This document shows, in pieces, positions 6,998-15,359 of a DNA stretch of 38,945 bases. Source of the DNA: Tolypothrix sp. PCC 7910 (GTDB lineage Bacteria; Cyanobacteriota; Cyanobacteriia; Cyanobacteriales; Nostocaceae); contig NZ_CP050444.1 in assembly GCF_011769525.1 (NCBI RefSeq), positions 1 through 38,945 on the forward strand, given 5' to 3'. The notes below the pieces were generated by a model that saw only the letters and a list, made by a program, of their open reading frames with translations, made no database searches and had not been told where the DNA came from. Both the position numbers and the translations under genes were made by a program. Position 1 is the first letter of the stretch. Each line of letters starts with the position of its first letter.

Positions 6998-8680
6998 ATG
7001 CGCTTAATAGTACAACTTCTTTTTTTCATATTATTATTGGTAGCTCTATTGGTTATCGTTATTTCGATCAGGTCTCCATCTTATAATTCTTGGCAGTGGT
7101 TCACATCTAATAAATTTGAAATTGGCATTGGCATAGGGCTAGTTTTATGTACTACCTTATATATTTTCTACAAAAAGGAACAGAATCGGATATGGACAAG
7201 CCCCGACTGGCTAAAAAGAGAGTGGGTCTTTATTCTTATAAATTTACTTTTTTGGCTAATCTATCTTGTGTTAATCCCACTTAGTCCTATGAACAAATTG
7301 GAGCCTGAAGTAACGGTTAACTTATGTGGCTCTACTACACTTGGAGAAAGATTCGCTCCTCGGTTTATCGAAGCAATAGCTCAAAAAAATCATGCTATTA
7401 GCATCGAAAGTAAGGCGCAATTAGCTAATACCAAAGGCATATACACAATGGTTGATGCGGAATTTATAGTAATGCCAAACAAAGAGACTAACAACTTTTC
7501 TCAAGGGCTGTCTAGGGTAAGATTTATTATTGATGCTCAAGGAACTGAAGATGGATTTAAAAAGTTGATTAGTAAAAAATGCGATATAGCGATGGCATCA
7601 ACTAGAGCTACTAAAAAATCTCAAGAAATGGAAAAATTTCCGGGAACAACAATAGGAAAAGATGCTATTGTAATCATCACAAATACAAAGGAAGACCAGT
7701 TGAGTTCTAATGAAATTAAGGATATATTTGAAGGAAAAAAGGATTCCTGGGATGTATTTTGTCGGGAAGAATCTGGGACAACTGAAGAACTTAAAATAGA
7801 CTTAAAAATAGACAATTTTTCTAACTGTAATTTTGTCAATAACAATAGTCAAATGTTAGAAAAAGTCGCCGATAAGAATTCTAAGAAGACCATTGGCTAT
7901 TTAAGCTACTCATTTCTAAGCAACTTAATCCAAGAAGTGGGAAAAGACTTTTATATAGTTAAAGTAGATGGAATTTCCCCCTTCCTTACATGGAAAAGAA
8001 ATCCTTCTACAAATACCGACATCAAAGTAGATTTTAAATTTATTAATGATAAATATCCACTACAACGTAGGTTATACCTTTATACTCAGACGCAATTTAT
8101 AAATGACAAATTAGAAAAGATTGTGGATTCGATGGTTCGTCAATTTGCACCTTCTGAAGATGGGCAGTCGATTCTTCAATCGGTCGGTTTTGTGAGTACA
8201 GCTAGTGAAAGTCTTTTAATTAACGATGGTTTAACCATAACAGATCCTACTGAGATGTTATCTAACCTAAAGGATATCTATGATTATATATATCACAACC
8301 GAATAACTTATCCTCCTGCCTACACTGTATTTTTGCCACAAAATGGGGATATTCCTGAACAAGAAGAAAAGAATAAATTAACTGATTGGTGGTTTGAAAT
8401 TAGAAAACAACGACCAGAAAAGACACTGGTACTAATAGGTCATGCAAGCCCAAAAGGAGTATCTTCGCGTTACAACTTAGGCTTATCTCTCGAAAGGGCA
8501 AACCAAATAAAAAATATACTACAAGAAAAAAGTCCTTCTAACATGAGTGCTTATGCTTTAGGTTGGGATTATCCTATATTCACAGAGATAGAAAAAAATC
8601 GAAGGGTGGAAATTTACTTTCTAAGTACACTACAGGAGATTGATAATAAGCTAAAATCGGATAAAACTCCTAAAAATTAA
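6998..8680 (+). CDS. Membrane protein with PstS-like ligand-binding domain and C-terminal OmpA-like domain
   Basis: 560 residues. Three hydrophobic segments fill the first about 100 residues (near 3-25, 43-60, 77-96). From about 105 a periplasmic-binding-protein-like region begins with VNLCGSTTLGERFAPRF, which resembles the phosphate-loop GSTT of PstS-type proteins, and includes an LISKKCDIAMASTRAT segment typical of that fold. The last about 140 residues resemble an OmpA/MotB-type domain: a TLVLIGHASPKG strand-turn, NLGLSLERANQIKNIL helix and NRRVEIYF end strand. A binding domain fused to a peptidoglycan-binding-type domain and anchored by N-terminal helices suggests an envelope sensor; ligand unknown. 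It is convergent with the CHAT/GUN4 pair 133 bases downstream, so functional linkage is only positional. Confidence 0.7.
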   Translation: MRLIVQLLFFILLLVALLVIVISIRSPSYNSWQWFTSNKFEIGIGIGLVLCTTLYIFYKKEQNRIWTSPDWLKREWVFILINLLFWLIYLVLIPLSPMNKLEPEVTVNLCGSTTLGERFAPRFIEAIAQKNHAISIESKAQLANTKGIYTMVDAEFIVMPNKETNNFSQGLSRVRFIIDAQGTEDGFKKLISKKCDIAMASTRATKKSQEMEKFPGTTIGKDAIVIITNTKEDQLSSNEIKDIFEGKKDSWDVFCREESGTTEELKIDLKIDNFSNCNFVNNNSQMLEKVADKNSKKTIGYLSYSFLSNLIQEVGKDFYIVKVDGISPFLTWKRNPSTNTDIKVDFKFINDKYPLQRRLYLYTQTQFINDKLEKIVDSMVRQFAPSEDGQSILQSVGFVSTASESLLINDGLTITDPTEMLSNLKDIYDYIYHNRITYPPAYTVFLPQNGDIPEQEEKNKLTDWWFEIRKQRPEKTLVLIGHASPKGVSSRYNLGLSLERANQIKNILQEKSPSNMSAYALGWDYPIFTEIEKNRRVEIYFLSTLQEIDNKLKSDKTPKN

Positions 8681-8813
8681 CCATAGAAAAATAGCATTTT
8701 TATAAACTTTCATGCTTAGATATGGTTCAAACACTCATTTTATAATTCAAAAATGTTGTTTTTCTTAGAACTGAGTTTAGATATGATATTTCAGTAGGAC
8801 AGTGATTGCTTTA

Positions 8814-9878
8814 TTATTGGGTGATTGCTAACTCACTGGAGTTTAGACTAGATAAGTTACACGAGTCTAAGTACGAGAGAAGAAGACAGACTTCAACCTC
8901 AGAAAATCTCACCCCCATAAACCATAGTAAAAACTCCCATCCCAAAATATTATCCTTCCCCAAAAACCCAAACACAGGTAGATGTCCCCGAGGAGCAGTG
9001 TCGAGGTCAAAAGTTAACTTGGAATAATGCAACCATCTCCCATTCTTCCGCCAGCCAACACTATCACCGAACTTTTTGTTAGTTTCTTCATCTACTTTTT
9101 CCCCGACTTCCTGCCAAATTTTCTTCTGAATACTGAAGCCAAATCGACTTTTACTGTAATATTGCCAGAGTTGGTCAATGGTGTGTAAGTCTTCACAGGG
9201 AAAGCTCCTGATGTCTTCTCTTGTCACATCTTTCCAGCTATCTTTGTAGATCACCTTTAGCATTTTATCGGCTGTTTCTTGGTCTGCTTCCCTCCATTTT
9301 CCGTCTGCTAGAAGATCGCGGAGTTTAGTGTAGTCAATATCCTTGTCACTTTTGAGTTCTACCGCTTGACTTAATTTGGTAACTTTTTTAACATTTACTA
9401 GTTTTGTTGACTCTTTTTCTCCTAATTTTTGTTGCAGAGACTGGATGGTTTCTGATTGTTCAAAGATGTGGGAGTGCAGAAGTGTTAATTGTTGTTCTAG
9501 CTGATTAATTTTAGAGTGAAGTTGTTTGATTTCACTTTGATGTTGAGAATCTGGTGGAATATCATTGACACCTTTCTCATATTTTATTTTGCGTACAATA
9601 GCATTTAACTGAGGTGCGTCTTTACTTCCTTCAAAACTTGATTGTAGTTGCAAGGAAAGTTTATAAATGGCGGTTTCTAATTTTCTTTTTTGTAATAAAT
9701 CAATCAGTTCTATGACAAAATCATGCGTAGTCAGTGTCCAAATGGCACTCAATTCTGCTGGGTTAATATCTATTTCTATACATAAAGCTCTCCGGCGTTC
9801 TGGATCAGCGCGGTGACTGAATTCTAAAAGTTTTCTCAGAGTTTGAATATCTGAATCATTCAGGTCTTCTAGAGACAT
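8814..9878 (-). CDS. Adaptor domain - coiled coil - GUN4 domain protein (module A)
   Basis: 354 residues. Residues 6-98 form a small helical domain nearly the same as the C-terminal domain of the CHAT protein upstream (about 43 of 73 positions identical by eye, sharing RRALCIEI-like and ELID-L-KRKLE motifs); this looks like an effector-associated, death-like adaptor. Residues 113-155 form a coiled coil. Residues about 180-300 are a GUN4 domain: YTKLRDLLADGKWREAD, IDQLWQYYSKSRFGFSIQKKIW in two pieces, and GDSVGW. GUN4 family members bind porphyrins and help Mg-chelatase; in multidomain cyanobacterial proteins the role is not established. The last about 45 residues are hydrophobic (GWEFLLWFMGV). 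It is the second gene of a leftward pair, 41 bases after the CHAT gene with a hairpin between. Confidence 0.85.
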   Translation of the reverse strand: MSLEDLNDSDIQTLRKLLEFSHRADPERRRALCIEIDINPAELSAIWTLTTHDFVIELIDLLQKRKLETAIYKLSLQLQSSFEGSKDAPQLNAIVRKIKYEKGVNDIPPDSQHQSEIKQLHSKINQLEQQLTLLHSHIFEQSETIQSLQQKLGEKESTKLVNVKKVTKLSQAVELKSDKDIDYTKLRDLLADGKWREADQETADKMLKVIYKDSWKDVTREDIRSFPCEDLHTIDQLWQYYSKSRFGFSIQKKIWQEVGEKVDEETNKKFGDSVGWRKNGRWLHYSKLTFDLDTAPRGHLPVFGFLGKDNILGWEFLLWFMGVRFSEVEVCLLLSYLDSCNLSSLNSSELAITQ

Positions 9879-9884
9879 ATTAAT

Positions 9885-9916
9885 GTTTGATTAAAATTTG
9901 TGGTTACTAAATCAAA
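9885..9916 (-). promoter_or_regulatory. 8-base inverted repeat between the CHAT and GUN4 genes
   Basis: GTTTGATT (9885-9892) and AATCAAAC (9909-9916) match perfectly around a 16-base loop. It occupies most of the 41-base intergenic gap, so it may set the relative expression of the second gene; it lacks a T run for termination. Confidence 0.35.
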
Positions 9917-9919
9917 CTA

Positions 9920-10861
9920 TTAAGAGTTGATTTTAGTCATAATTACTCCTAGTTTAGAATGATATGCTCCCTGTTGAAAATCAGATACTAATTTTTTACA
10001 TAGTTTATTAATAGAACTTTCTAGTTTGCGTTTGTGTAGTATATCGATAAGTTCAATGGCAAAGTCATTTTCACTCAGCATTGAGATAGCGTTCAAATCT
10101 CCGGAATTAATGCCAATTTCAATACATAATGCTTTGCGTCTATCAGCAGCAGCACGTCCACTCAATTGTAAAAGCTCTCGTAATGTTTCAATATCTTGGT
10201 CATCCAGTTCCTGTTTGGTTGCGATTGGGGGATTATTAATTGGAGAATTATTTACAGAGGCAGATTGCATGGATTGTTTATTTATCTGCATAACAGGAAT
10301 TTGACCTTGAGAAATATCTTCTAACTGAATCGCCACTAAAGCTTCATCAAAAGCTCGTTGAAATACATCTAAATTATCTGGATACTCATAACCTAAAGCA
10401 TCATAAAATCCTTTGGAGAAAGCTATGGCAGCTTTGTCTTGAATCTCCTGATTCATGCCTATGGCATAATTAATGTATTGGCTGATAGCTGTAGCAGATT
10501 TAGCGGAGTGACAGGCATTTAGTAGCACACATTGTACATAATCTGCATGTAATTTGAACAGTTGTGCTAATCCCTCTGGCTTCACAAGCTTGTTACGATC
10601 CCCATCATCTTCTAATAACAAGCTACCATCTTCTAAGCCGTGTCCGCAGAAATGGACAATCTGGGGACGTTCCTCAGCGAACGCGCGGCGAATATCTTGG
10701 GGACATACAGCCGTTCTGGGGCAAATTTCAAATTTATCTCGTTTTGCAGCTCGTCGGATACACTCTTCTATTTCTTTAATTTCTTTATCTAAGCGTAAAC
10801 CGTGGGGGATTGCTGCCAAAATTAAGATTTTTTGTGACTGAGTATCTTGTCCCCTAACCAT
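9920..10861 (-). CDS. CHAT-domain cysteine protease with C-terminal adaptor domain (module A)
   Basis: 313 residues. Residues 10-180 are a CHAT (caspase-like) domain: KILILAAIPHG start strand, the histidine motif IVHFCGHG (His74) and the cysteine motif VLLNACHSA (Cys117), so both catalytic residues appear intact. A 35-residue S/N/P-rich linker follows, then an adaptor domain at 219-313 homologous to the N-terminal domain of the GUN4 protein encoded next. CHAT proteins are proteases relevant to signalling and cell-death-type responses; effector-associated adaptor domains are thought to recruit partners by like-with-like binding. Here that would bring the protease to the GUN4 protein. AAGGGTAAGAG before the ATG serves as ribosome-binding site. 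Confidence 0.85.
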   Translation of the reverse strand: MVRGQDTQSQKILILAAIPHGLRLDKEIKEIEECIRRAAKRDKFEICPRTAVCPQDIRRAFAEERPQIVHFCGHGLEDGSLLLEDDGDRNKLVKPEGLAQLFKLHADYVQCVLLNACHSAKSATAISQYINYAIGMNQEIQDKAAIAFSKGFYDALGYEYPDNLDVFQRAFDEALVAIQLEDISQGQIPVMQINKQSMQSASVNNSPINNPPIATKQELDDQDIETLRELLQLSGRAAADRRKALCIEIGINSGDLNAISMLSENDFAIELIDILHKRKLESSINKLCKKLVSDFQQGAYHSKLGVIMTKINS

Positions 10862-11182
10862 CTCTTACCCTTGATGAATGTATTAAATCCCACCGAAAGG
10901 CTCAGAATAAATTATACTTCAAAGCAAAATTGAATGATTAGGGAAGAATTCACCAGTCAACGCCACAGTGACGGAGGCGATATTGAGCAATATATGCAGA
11001 GGCAGATAACGCAGCTTCTTCCAGTAACTATACTAAAAACGGGTTGGAGCTTTACGCTGCTACCCTTGAAAGTGATGAGAACAATATTCAATGGTGTATG
11101 GATGAAAACGCCCATCTTTTAATGGCAGCACCTTTACTCTGTTTGTCGTTTGAAAGTTTTTGGCTCTTTGCCACCGACTGAA
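10862..11182. other. 321-base gap upstream of the CHAT gene
   Basis: It holds the leftward promoter of the CHAT/GUN4 pair and the 3' side of the 11183-11929 gene. A rightward 62-codon frame at 10934-11122 and a second frame about 11000-11181 look slightly protein-like (a DENAHLLMAAPLL stretch recalls phage proteins ending in AAAPELL), perhaps a decayed gene, but no intact gene can be supported. Confidence 0.3.
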
Positions 11183-11929
11183 TCACCGCCGCCGCCTCTG
11201 ATTAGGATCAGTCCCCAAATTTCGCTCAACCCGTTGCAGCTTAGTATTAGTCCAACCAGTCTGCTGTTCAATCTTCTCCAAAGAAGCTTGCGCCTCATAA
11301 GGAAGACTCAGAGGAAAAAAGCGTGAATAAATCGTAAACAGAATGAAAAACGTAACCGGAGTGAAAAGCGAAACAAAAGCAGCCCTCGCCCAATTTTTAG
11401 CGGCCAAATCCACGGCGGCGCTGTGGCTCAATTGATGGCTCGATATCATACTCTTCATCTGGCTCAATTCCTCTCTCAACGGAGCAATCAACTTCTCTGT
11501 GTGTTTGGGGGAGGTATTGCTCCAATAATTGGAGAGATTGGTTAAGTTCTTCAATAGCTCTAGTTGTTGCAGCGACGTTTGATTTAAAGCGCTCAAGGCT
11601 GTCGCGAGCTGATTGCAACTGGTTGCTAAAGATTTGATATTCTCCGTGTGGTCGGCTTGAGTCTTCAATTGCTCCGCCGTCAGTTGACTCCATTGATTTA
11701 ACTCCACCTGCAAATTTTCAAACAACAACTTCCAATCGTTTGGTGCAGTTTCTGTCAGCTGTGCCAAATACCCGATGTACTGCACTAACCTAAAAGCTGG
11801 GTCATCCTGTTTCATCCCAGAATCCAGCGCAAACCGTAGCACCTTAGCTTGGAATTCTGGTGACTTTTCTGACAGCAACCTGTCTAAATGGGATACCCCA
11901 CCATTACCCTTACCATTTGCGCTCGCCAT
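11183..11929 (-). CDS. Coiled-coil protein with C-terminal membrane segment, mobilisation operon
   Basis: 248 residues. The first 65 residues form a compact start with a HLDRLLSEKSPEFQAKVL helix; residues about 70-175 are a long Q/L-rich coiled coil; one hydrophobic segment at about 185-205 (AAFVSLFTPVTFFILFTIY) and a basic end with four arginines. Its ATG shares one base with the TAA of the TraL-like gene upstream (11929), so the two are translationally coupled. I place it in a leftward TraK-TraL-type operon divergent from the relaxase. A link between relaxosome and membrane is plausible from position and topology, not from known homology. A second gene may be nested in another frame (11397-11693). 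Confidence 0.65.
   Translation of the reverse strand: MASANGKGNGGVSHLDRLLSEKSPEFQAKVLRFALDSGMKQDDPAFRLVQYIGYLAQLTETAPNDWKLLFENLQVELNQWSQLTAEQLKTQADHTENIKSLATSCNQLATALSALNQTSLQQLELLKNLTNLSNYWSNTSPKHTEKLIAPLREELSQMKSMISSHQLSHSAAVDLAAKNWARAAFVSLFTPVTFFILFTIYSRFFPLSLPYEAQASLEKIEQQTGWTNTKLQRVERNLGTDPNQRRRR
11397..11693 (-). CDS. Possible nested gene overlapping the membrane coiled-coil gene in another frame
   Basis: A 98-codon frame lies wholly inside 11183-11929 on the same strand. Its ATG has GGTGGAG eight bases upstream, a good ribosome-binding site. The product would have a coiled coil (QSARDSLERFKSNVAATT, then ELNQSLQLLEQYL), an acidic stretch, and a basic end PQRRRGFGR. That end resembles the end of the relaxase in this window, PRRRGLSR. 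Nested same-strand genes of this sort are known for Rz/Rz1 in phages. It could equally be a chance open frame, since the host gene is also coiled-coil. Confidence 0.3.
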   Translation of the reverse strand: MESTDGGAIEDSSRPHGEYQIFSNQLQSARDSLERFKSNVAATTRAIEELNQSLQLLEQYLPQTHREVDCSVERGIEPDEEYDIEPSIEPQRRRGFGR

Positions 11930-12708
11930 TACTCCAGCCCCAATTGCAAAGATGCTTTAGAGAACTCAGACTCAACCGCATCAATCCAGCCATAGACTCT
12001 CGATTGATTACTCAAACTGAAATCCTCATGCTCCAGCGCTTCTCTAAACGTCAGGTCTTTCGAGTCAATCAAATCAAAAATATCGTCATATAACTCAGGC
12101 AATAAAAGTTCAACAGCCCCCAAAGCTTCCACAGACTGCTTCACCTTAGAATTGTTATAGCGAGTGAACTTATGCTCCTCACCCCAATAGAGATTTTTCA
12201 CCACAACATAATCTACGCGCTCACCGCAGAAATCCACCAGCCGCTTCAACTGCAATAGACTATCCTTCACCCTTCCCAAAACCGAAACCATAGTGATGCG
12301 ATAACCCAAACGCTGGGCATTTTGAAACAGAAAAATATCCTTCGCCACCGACTCAAAATATTCCGCAGCCCCAGCCGGCAGATCCACCAAAGAAACTTGA
12401 GGAGAAAAAGACTTCAAATCATCTTGCAAAGCATCAGCTCCACCACGCTGATTTAGTTTGAGTGTTCGCACTCCAGGTTCTAACTTATTGTAGTGACGAT
12501 AAAGCTGCGGATTCGACTTGTCACACTCATAAGCGATACAGTTGATATTTCTGTGGCGATAAATATCCAGCAGAATCCGCGCCACCACACTTTTCCCCGT
12601 TCCCCCCTTATCACCAGTCACCAACACTAAACGCCCAGTACATTTTGATGGAGTACTTGGTTTGTCTAGGACAACTCCATCAGCTAATTGTTTAGATTTA
12701 ACTGCCAT
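11929..12708 (-). CDS. TraL/StbB-like ParA-family ATPase of the mobilisation region
   Basis: 259 residues. A deviant Walker A motif KGGTGKS at 34-40 identifies the ParA/MinD ATPase family. Further motifs match TraL of IncP plasmids as I recall it: a DLPAGAAEYF switch II-like segment, an NLYWGEEH segment (compare NPYWG in TraL) and an LTFREALE segment near the C-terminus (compare LTFDQAL). TraL/StbB-type ATPases accompany relaxosome genes and are linked with plasmid localisation and conjugation rather than classical partition. It starts one base after the stop of the TraK-like gene and overlaps the next gene's ATG. It is distinct from the true ParA at 26690. Confidence 0.7.
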   Translation of the reverse strand: MAVKSKQLADGVVLDKPSTPSKCTGRLVLVTGDKGGTGKSVVARILLDIYRHRNINCIAYECDKSNPQLYRHYNKLEPGVRTLKLNQRGGADALQDDLKSFSPQVSLVDLPAGAAEYFESVAKDIFLFQNAQRLGYRITMVSVLGRVKDSLLQLKRLVDFCGERVDYVVVKNLYWGEEHKFTRYNNSKVKQSVEALGAVELLLPELYDDIFDLIDSKDLTFREALEHEDFSLSNQSRVYGWIDAVESEFSKASLQLGLE

Positions 12709-13248
12709 TTACAAATCCTCATCTCTAATCAATTCAGGTTGAAAAGCCAAACCAGAATTATTTTGATTTGGGCTGACTTTCACATCCAAAGGTTGTTTAG
12801 TAGTTTTAGAAGTCGCAGTCGAAGTTGATTTAGCCTTGGCAGATGCAGTTTTGGATTTTGATTGTGGTTGTGAAGAAGTCTTGGATTTTTTGACAGACTG
12901 AGAATTATTAGACTCAGTTACAGAATTATCACCCTGGTCAGACTCATCAACAACTTGTGTATTGCTATTCTCAAGCACCCCTGGATTGACTAATTTTTTA
13001 CGAGTAGACTTCTTGATATCGTTGAGTAAATAACGGATACGTTCCGCACTGATATTGATATCTAAGCCCGCTAAAGTTTCAGAAACTTCCTGATAAGAAT
13101 AGCCAAGACGAAGCACCCGTTCAATTTGACGACGCATCTTTTTGATAGCTGCACGCGCCGGAATCTCATCCAATTCCTTAGCACCCAAAGAGCGTAAAGC
13201 AGAAAGAGCTTCAGGAATTTTAGATTTAGGAATACTATCTTTAGTCAC
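12709..13248 (-). CDS. TraK-like DNA-binding protein with disordered basic tail
   Basis: 179 residues. The N-terminal 90 residues hold a helix-turn-helix-like pattern (AIKKMRRQIERVLRLGYSY, then EVSETLAGLDINISAERI, then RYLLNDIKK) similar to oriT-binding TraK/KfrA-type starts. Residues 100-165 are a low-complexity S/T/K linker. It is first in a leftward operon with the TraL-like ATPase and the membrane coiled-coil protein, divergent from MobC/relaxase, so the 462-base gap in front of it is the expected oriT site. Function is inferred from fold pattern and context. Confidence 0.6.
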   Translation of the reverse strand: MTKDSIPKSKIPEALSALRSLGAKELDEIPARAAIKKMRRQIERVLRLGYSYQEVSETLAGLDINISAERIRYLLNDIKKSTRKKLVNPGVLENSNTQVVDESDQGDNSVTESNNSQSVKKSKTSSQPQSKSKTASAKAKSTSTATSKTTKQPLDVKVSPNQNNSGLAFQPELIRDEDL

Positions 13249-13710
13249 AAGTAAAATCCAACTAATGTAATGGTTTAAAACTTTGCTGACACAATAAGCA
13301 TCTATCTAAAGACAGGTATAATCTCTGACTAAAATTAATTAATAATAAGCAATAGATATTAACGTAAATAATTGAACCTTTATTACCAATAGCTTGTAAG
13401 ATAACTCACAAAGAGTTACCCAAAGAAAATTACACAGTTATTACAAAATTCTCACTGTAAAAATTCACCATGCCAACCAAAGGCTAATTTGTGTGTCCGT
13501 TTGGTTGGTAGTAGCAGCCCAATACGCACAGTGCCCCCACATGGGTGGCCATCCCATTCCCTTCTGCCTTGCCCGAAAGTGGGTGAGGAGCAAGCCATGC
13601 CTAAAGCTTCGCTTTACGTCGCTGCGCTCGGTACGGCAGGCTTGCCAAGGTGGGAAGTCTCCCCCCTTGAAACCCCCCTCAAGTTGTTGCACTTTGTCAG
13701 GAATGACATC
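13249..13710. other. Candidate oriT and divergent promoters
   Basis: 462 bases between the divergent TraK-like and MobC genes. The part near the TraK gene is AT-rich. CCAACCAAA (13473-13481) pairs with TTTGGTTGG (13500-13508), a perfect nine-base inverted repeat. Further on, GCAAGCC (13591-13597 region) pairs with GGCTTGC (about 13638-13646) with smaller nested stems (AAAGC-GCTTT), and CTTGA/TCAAG flank a C run near 13668-13685. Relaxosome origins usually lie here and contain inverted repeats beside nic, but no nic consensus was identified. The MobC-frame ORF extends back to 13489 but that part is not needed. Confidence 0.5.
13473..13508. repeat. 9-base inverted repeat in the oriT candidate
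   Basis: CCAACCAAA and TTTGGTTGG, 18 bases apart. A relaxase or MobC recognition hairpin is plausible. Confidence 0.45.
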
Positions 13711-14109
13711 ATGAACAAGCGTTCTTCTGCTTCACTCGTCCGCACTAGAAGACTGCAAGCACTATTCAGTCCCATTGAATACGAGATGATTCGCTCCAAG
13801 GCGGAAGATGCGAGCATGAGCTTGGCCGAATTAACAAGACGCTGTTTATTACTGCGACCAATCCCCCCACCACCGCCACGACTGAGCCGAGTCACAGTAG
13901 CCACATACCTAGAACTTTCTCGCATTGGCAACAACATCAACCAACTAGCCAAAGCCACAAACACCGCCATCAAAATGCAACTGCCACCGCCAGCAGATCC
14001 AAAACTATTAAACGAACTACTAGAACTGCTACGACACTGCCAACGAGAAATCGCTAACACCTTCATTGAAGAAGCAGACGAGGAAACAGATGATTGGCAA
14101 CCAGACTAA
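13711..14109 (+). CDS. mobC: MobC-like relaxosome accessory protein
   Basis: 132 residues from the ATG at 13711; AGGA eight bases upstream supports this over the longer frame from 13489. The N-terminal half has a ribbon-helix-helix pattern (LFSPIEYEMIRSKAEDASMS, then LAELTRRCLLLRP), followed by a proline run and the MobC-type RIGNNINQLAKATN motif, which is characteristic of the MobC/NikA family. MobC helps the relaxase open DNA at oriT. Its 3' end overlaps the relaxase start by 20 bases, indicating translational coupling. Confidence 0.8.
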   Translation: MNKRSSASLVRTRRLQALFSPIEYEMIRSKAEDASMSLAELTRRCLLLRPIPPPPPRLSRVTVATYLELSRIGNNINQLAKATNTAIKMQLPPPADPKLLNELLELLRHCQREIANTFIEEADEETDDWQPD

Positions 14110-15271
14110 AGGGCGAGGATTTCGCGGACTACTGGACTATCTGCAATCCCAAGAAGATGCCAAACTCATTGGTGGTAACATGGGTGGCAATAACGCCATT
14201 GCACTCGCCAGAGAATTTAAAATCTCCCGTCAACTAAACCCAGAAGCCGACCGAGTAGTTTACCACGCATCATTATCACTACCGGACAACGAGCGACTAG
14301 ACGATGAAACCTGGAATGAAATCGCCAACCGCTACTTGGAAGAAATGGGCTTTGACAGCAACCAGTACGTAGTTTACAGACACCACAACACCCAACACGA
14401 CCACATCCATATTTGTGCCAGCCGCATTCGCTTGGACAACGGCAAGATAGTCCATGATAGCTGGGACTACAAACGCAGCGAAACCACTATTCGGCAAATA
14501 GAACGAGATTACCAATTACAACCAACTCTAGGTAGCCACGAGAAATTATCGCGCAACCCAAGTATTGGGCAACAAAGACGGCTAGAGCGAGAACAGCAAG
14601 AATATTTAAAAGGCGATCGCCCAACACCACAAGAACCACCCATTAAACAACAGTTGCAAGAACTCATCGACCGCGCCACCGCCGACTCTCCCACAATGCC
14701 CCAATTGATTGAGCGACTGCAAATCCAAGGTGTAAAAGTTCGCCACGGAACTACACGCAACGGCAAGAGTAAAGGCATCTCATACTCAATGAAAGACCAG
14801 CAATTTAGCGGCACAACTTTGGGAGCATCTTACACATTCCCCGGATTGCAGAAGCACAAGCGAGTTGACTACCAACCAAAACGGGACGACCACCGCATTA
14901 TTTCACTGCTATTAAATCCAGCCAAACCCACACAACAACTTTCACAAATTCAACTCAACCAACATCAAGAACATTCCCAAGAACAACCCCAAGCGAAACC
15001 CGAACTTAACCCCTGGCAGCAGAGATATCAACAGCTATCACTAGCACTAACTGCAACTGCATTGTCAGCTGACGACCGAGATAAAAAAATTATCTCTCAC
15101 CTGCTAGAGCAAGAAGAACCAACAGAAGATATCAAAGAAACTATCAAGCATGGGTCAATCCCACGCACCCAAGCAGAATTAGAAGAATTGCTCGACTTGG
15201 TAATAGATGAATTAGAAGAAGAACTTGAACAGCAGTTAGAACAACCAAGGAGACGCGGATTAAGCCGATAA
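14090..15271 (+). CDS. mobA: Relaxase / mobilisation nuclease (MobA/VirD2-like)
   Basis: 393 residues. The ATG at 14090 is chosen because GAGGA lies just upstream and the product begins MIGNQTKGRGFRGLLDYL, the usual relaxase start; a TTG eight codons earlier is less likely. Tyr17 is the probable nicking residue. The metal-binding histidine motif is HDHIHICASR (His103, His105, His107). The family (pfam relaxase, MOBP-type) cleaves one strand at oriT, stays attached to the 5' end, and pilots DNA into a recipient. The C-terminal third is Q/E-rich coiled coil ending PRRRGLSR. It follows MobC and precedes the coupling protein. Confidence 0.85.
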   Translation: MIGNQTKGRGFRGLLDYLQSQEDAKLIGGNMGGNNAIALAREFKISRQLNPEADRVVYHASLSLPDNERLDDETWNEIANRYLEEMGFDSNQYVVYRHHNTQHDHIHICASRIRLDNGKIVHDSWDYKRSETTIRQIERDYQLQPTLGSHEKLSRNPSIGQQRRLEREQQEYLKGDRPTPQEPPIKQQLQELIDRATADSPTMPQLIERLQIQGVKVRHGTTRNGKSKGISYSMKDQQFSGTTLGASYTFPGLQKHKRVDYQPKRDDHRIISLLLNPAKPTQQLSQIQLNQHQEHSQEQPQAKPELNPWQQRYQQLSLALTATALSADDRDKKIISHLLEQEEPTEDIKETIKHGSIPRTQAELEELLDLVIDELEEELEQQLEQPRRRGLSR

Positions 15272-15359
15272 CTCAACAGCACTCCGTTTACAACCATCAG
15301 GGACTGCATCACCGAAACAGTGCAAACAAACTAATTTTGATTTAAATCGGTAACAGCCA

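Noticed and set aside
10934-11181. Possible decayed small gene in two frames
   Set aside because: Only a short phage-like stretch; no start with support and no continuous frame.
13489-13710. N-terminal extension of MobC
   Set aside because: Composition unlike the family, overlaps inverted repeats, and the ATG at 13711 has a ribosome-binding site.
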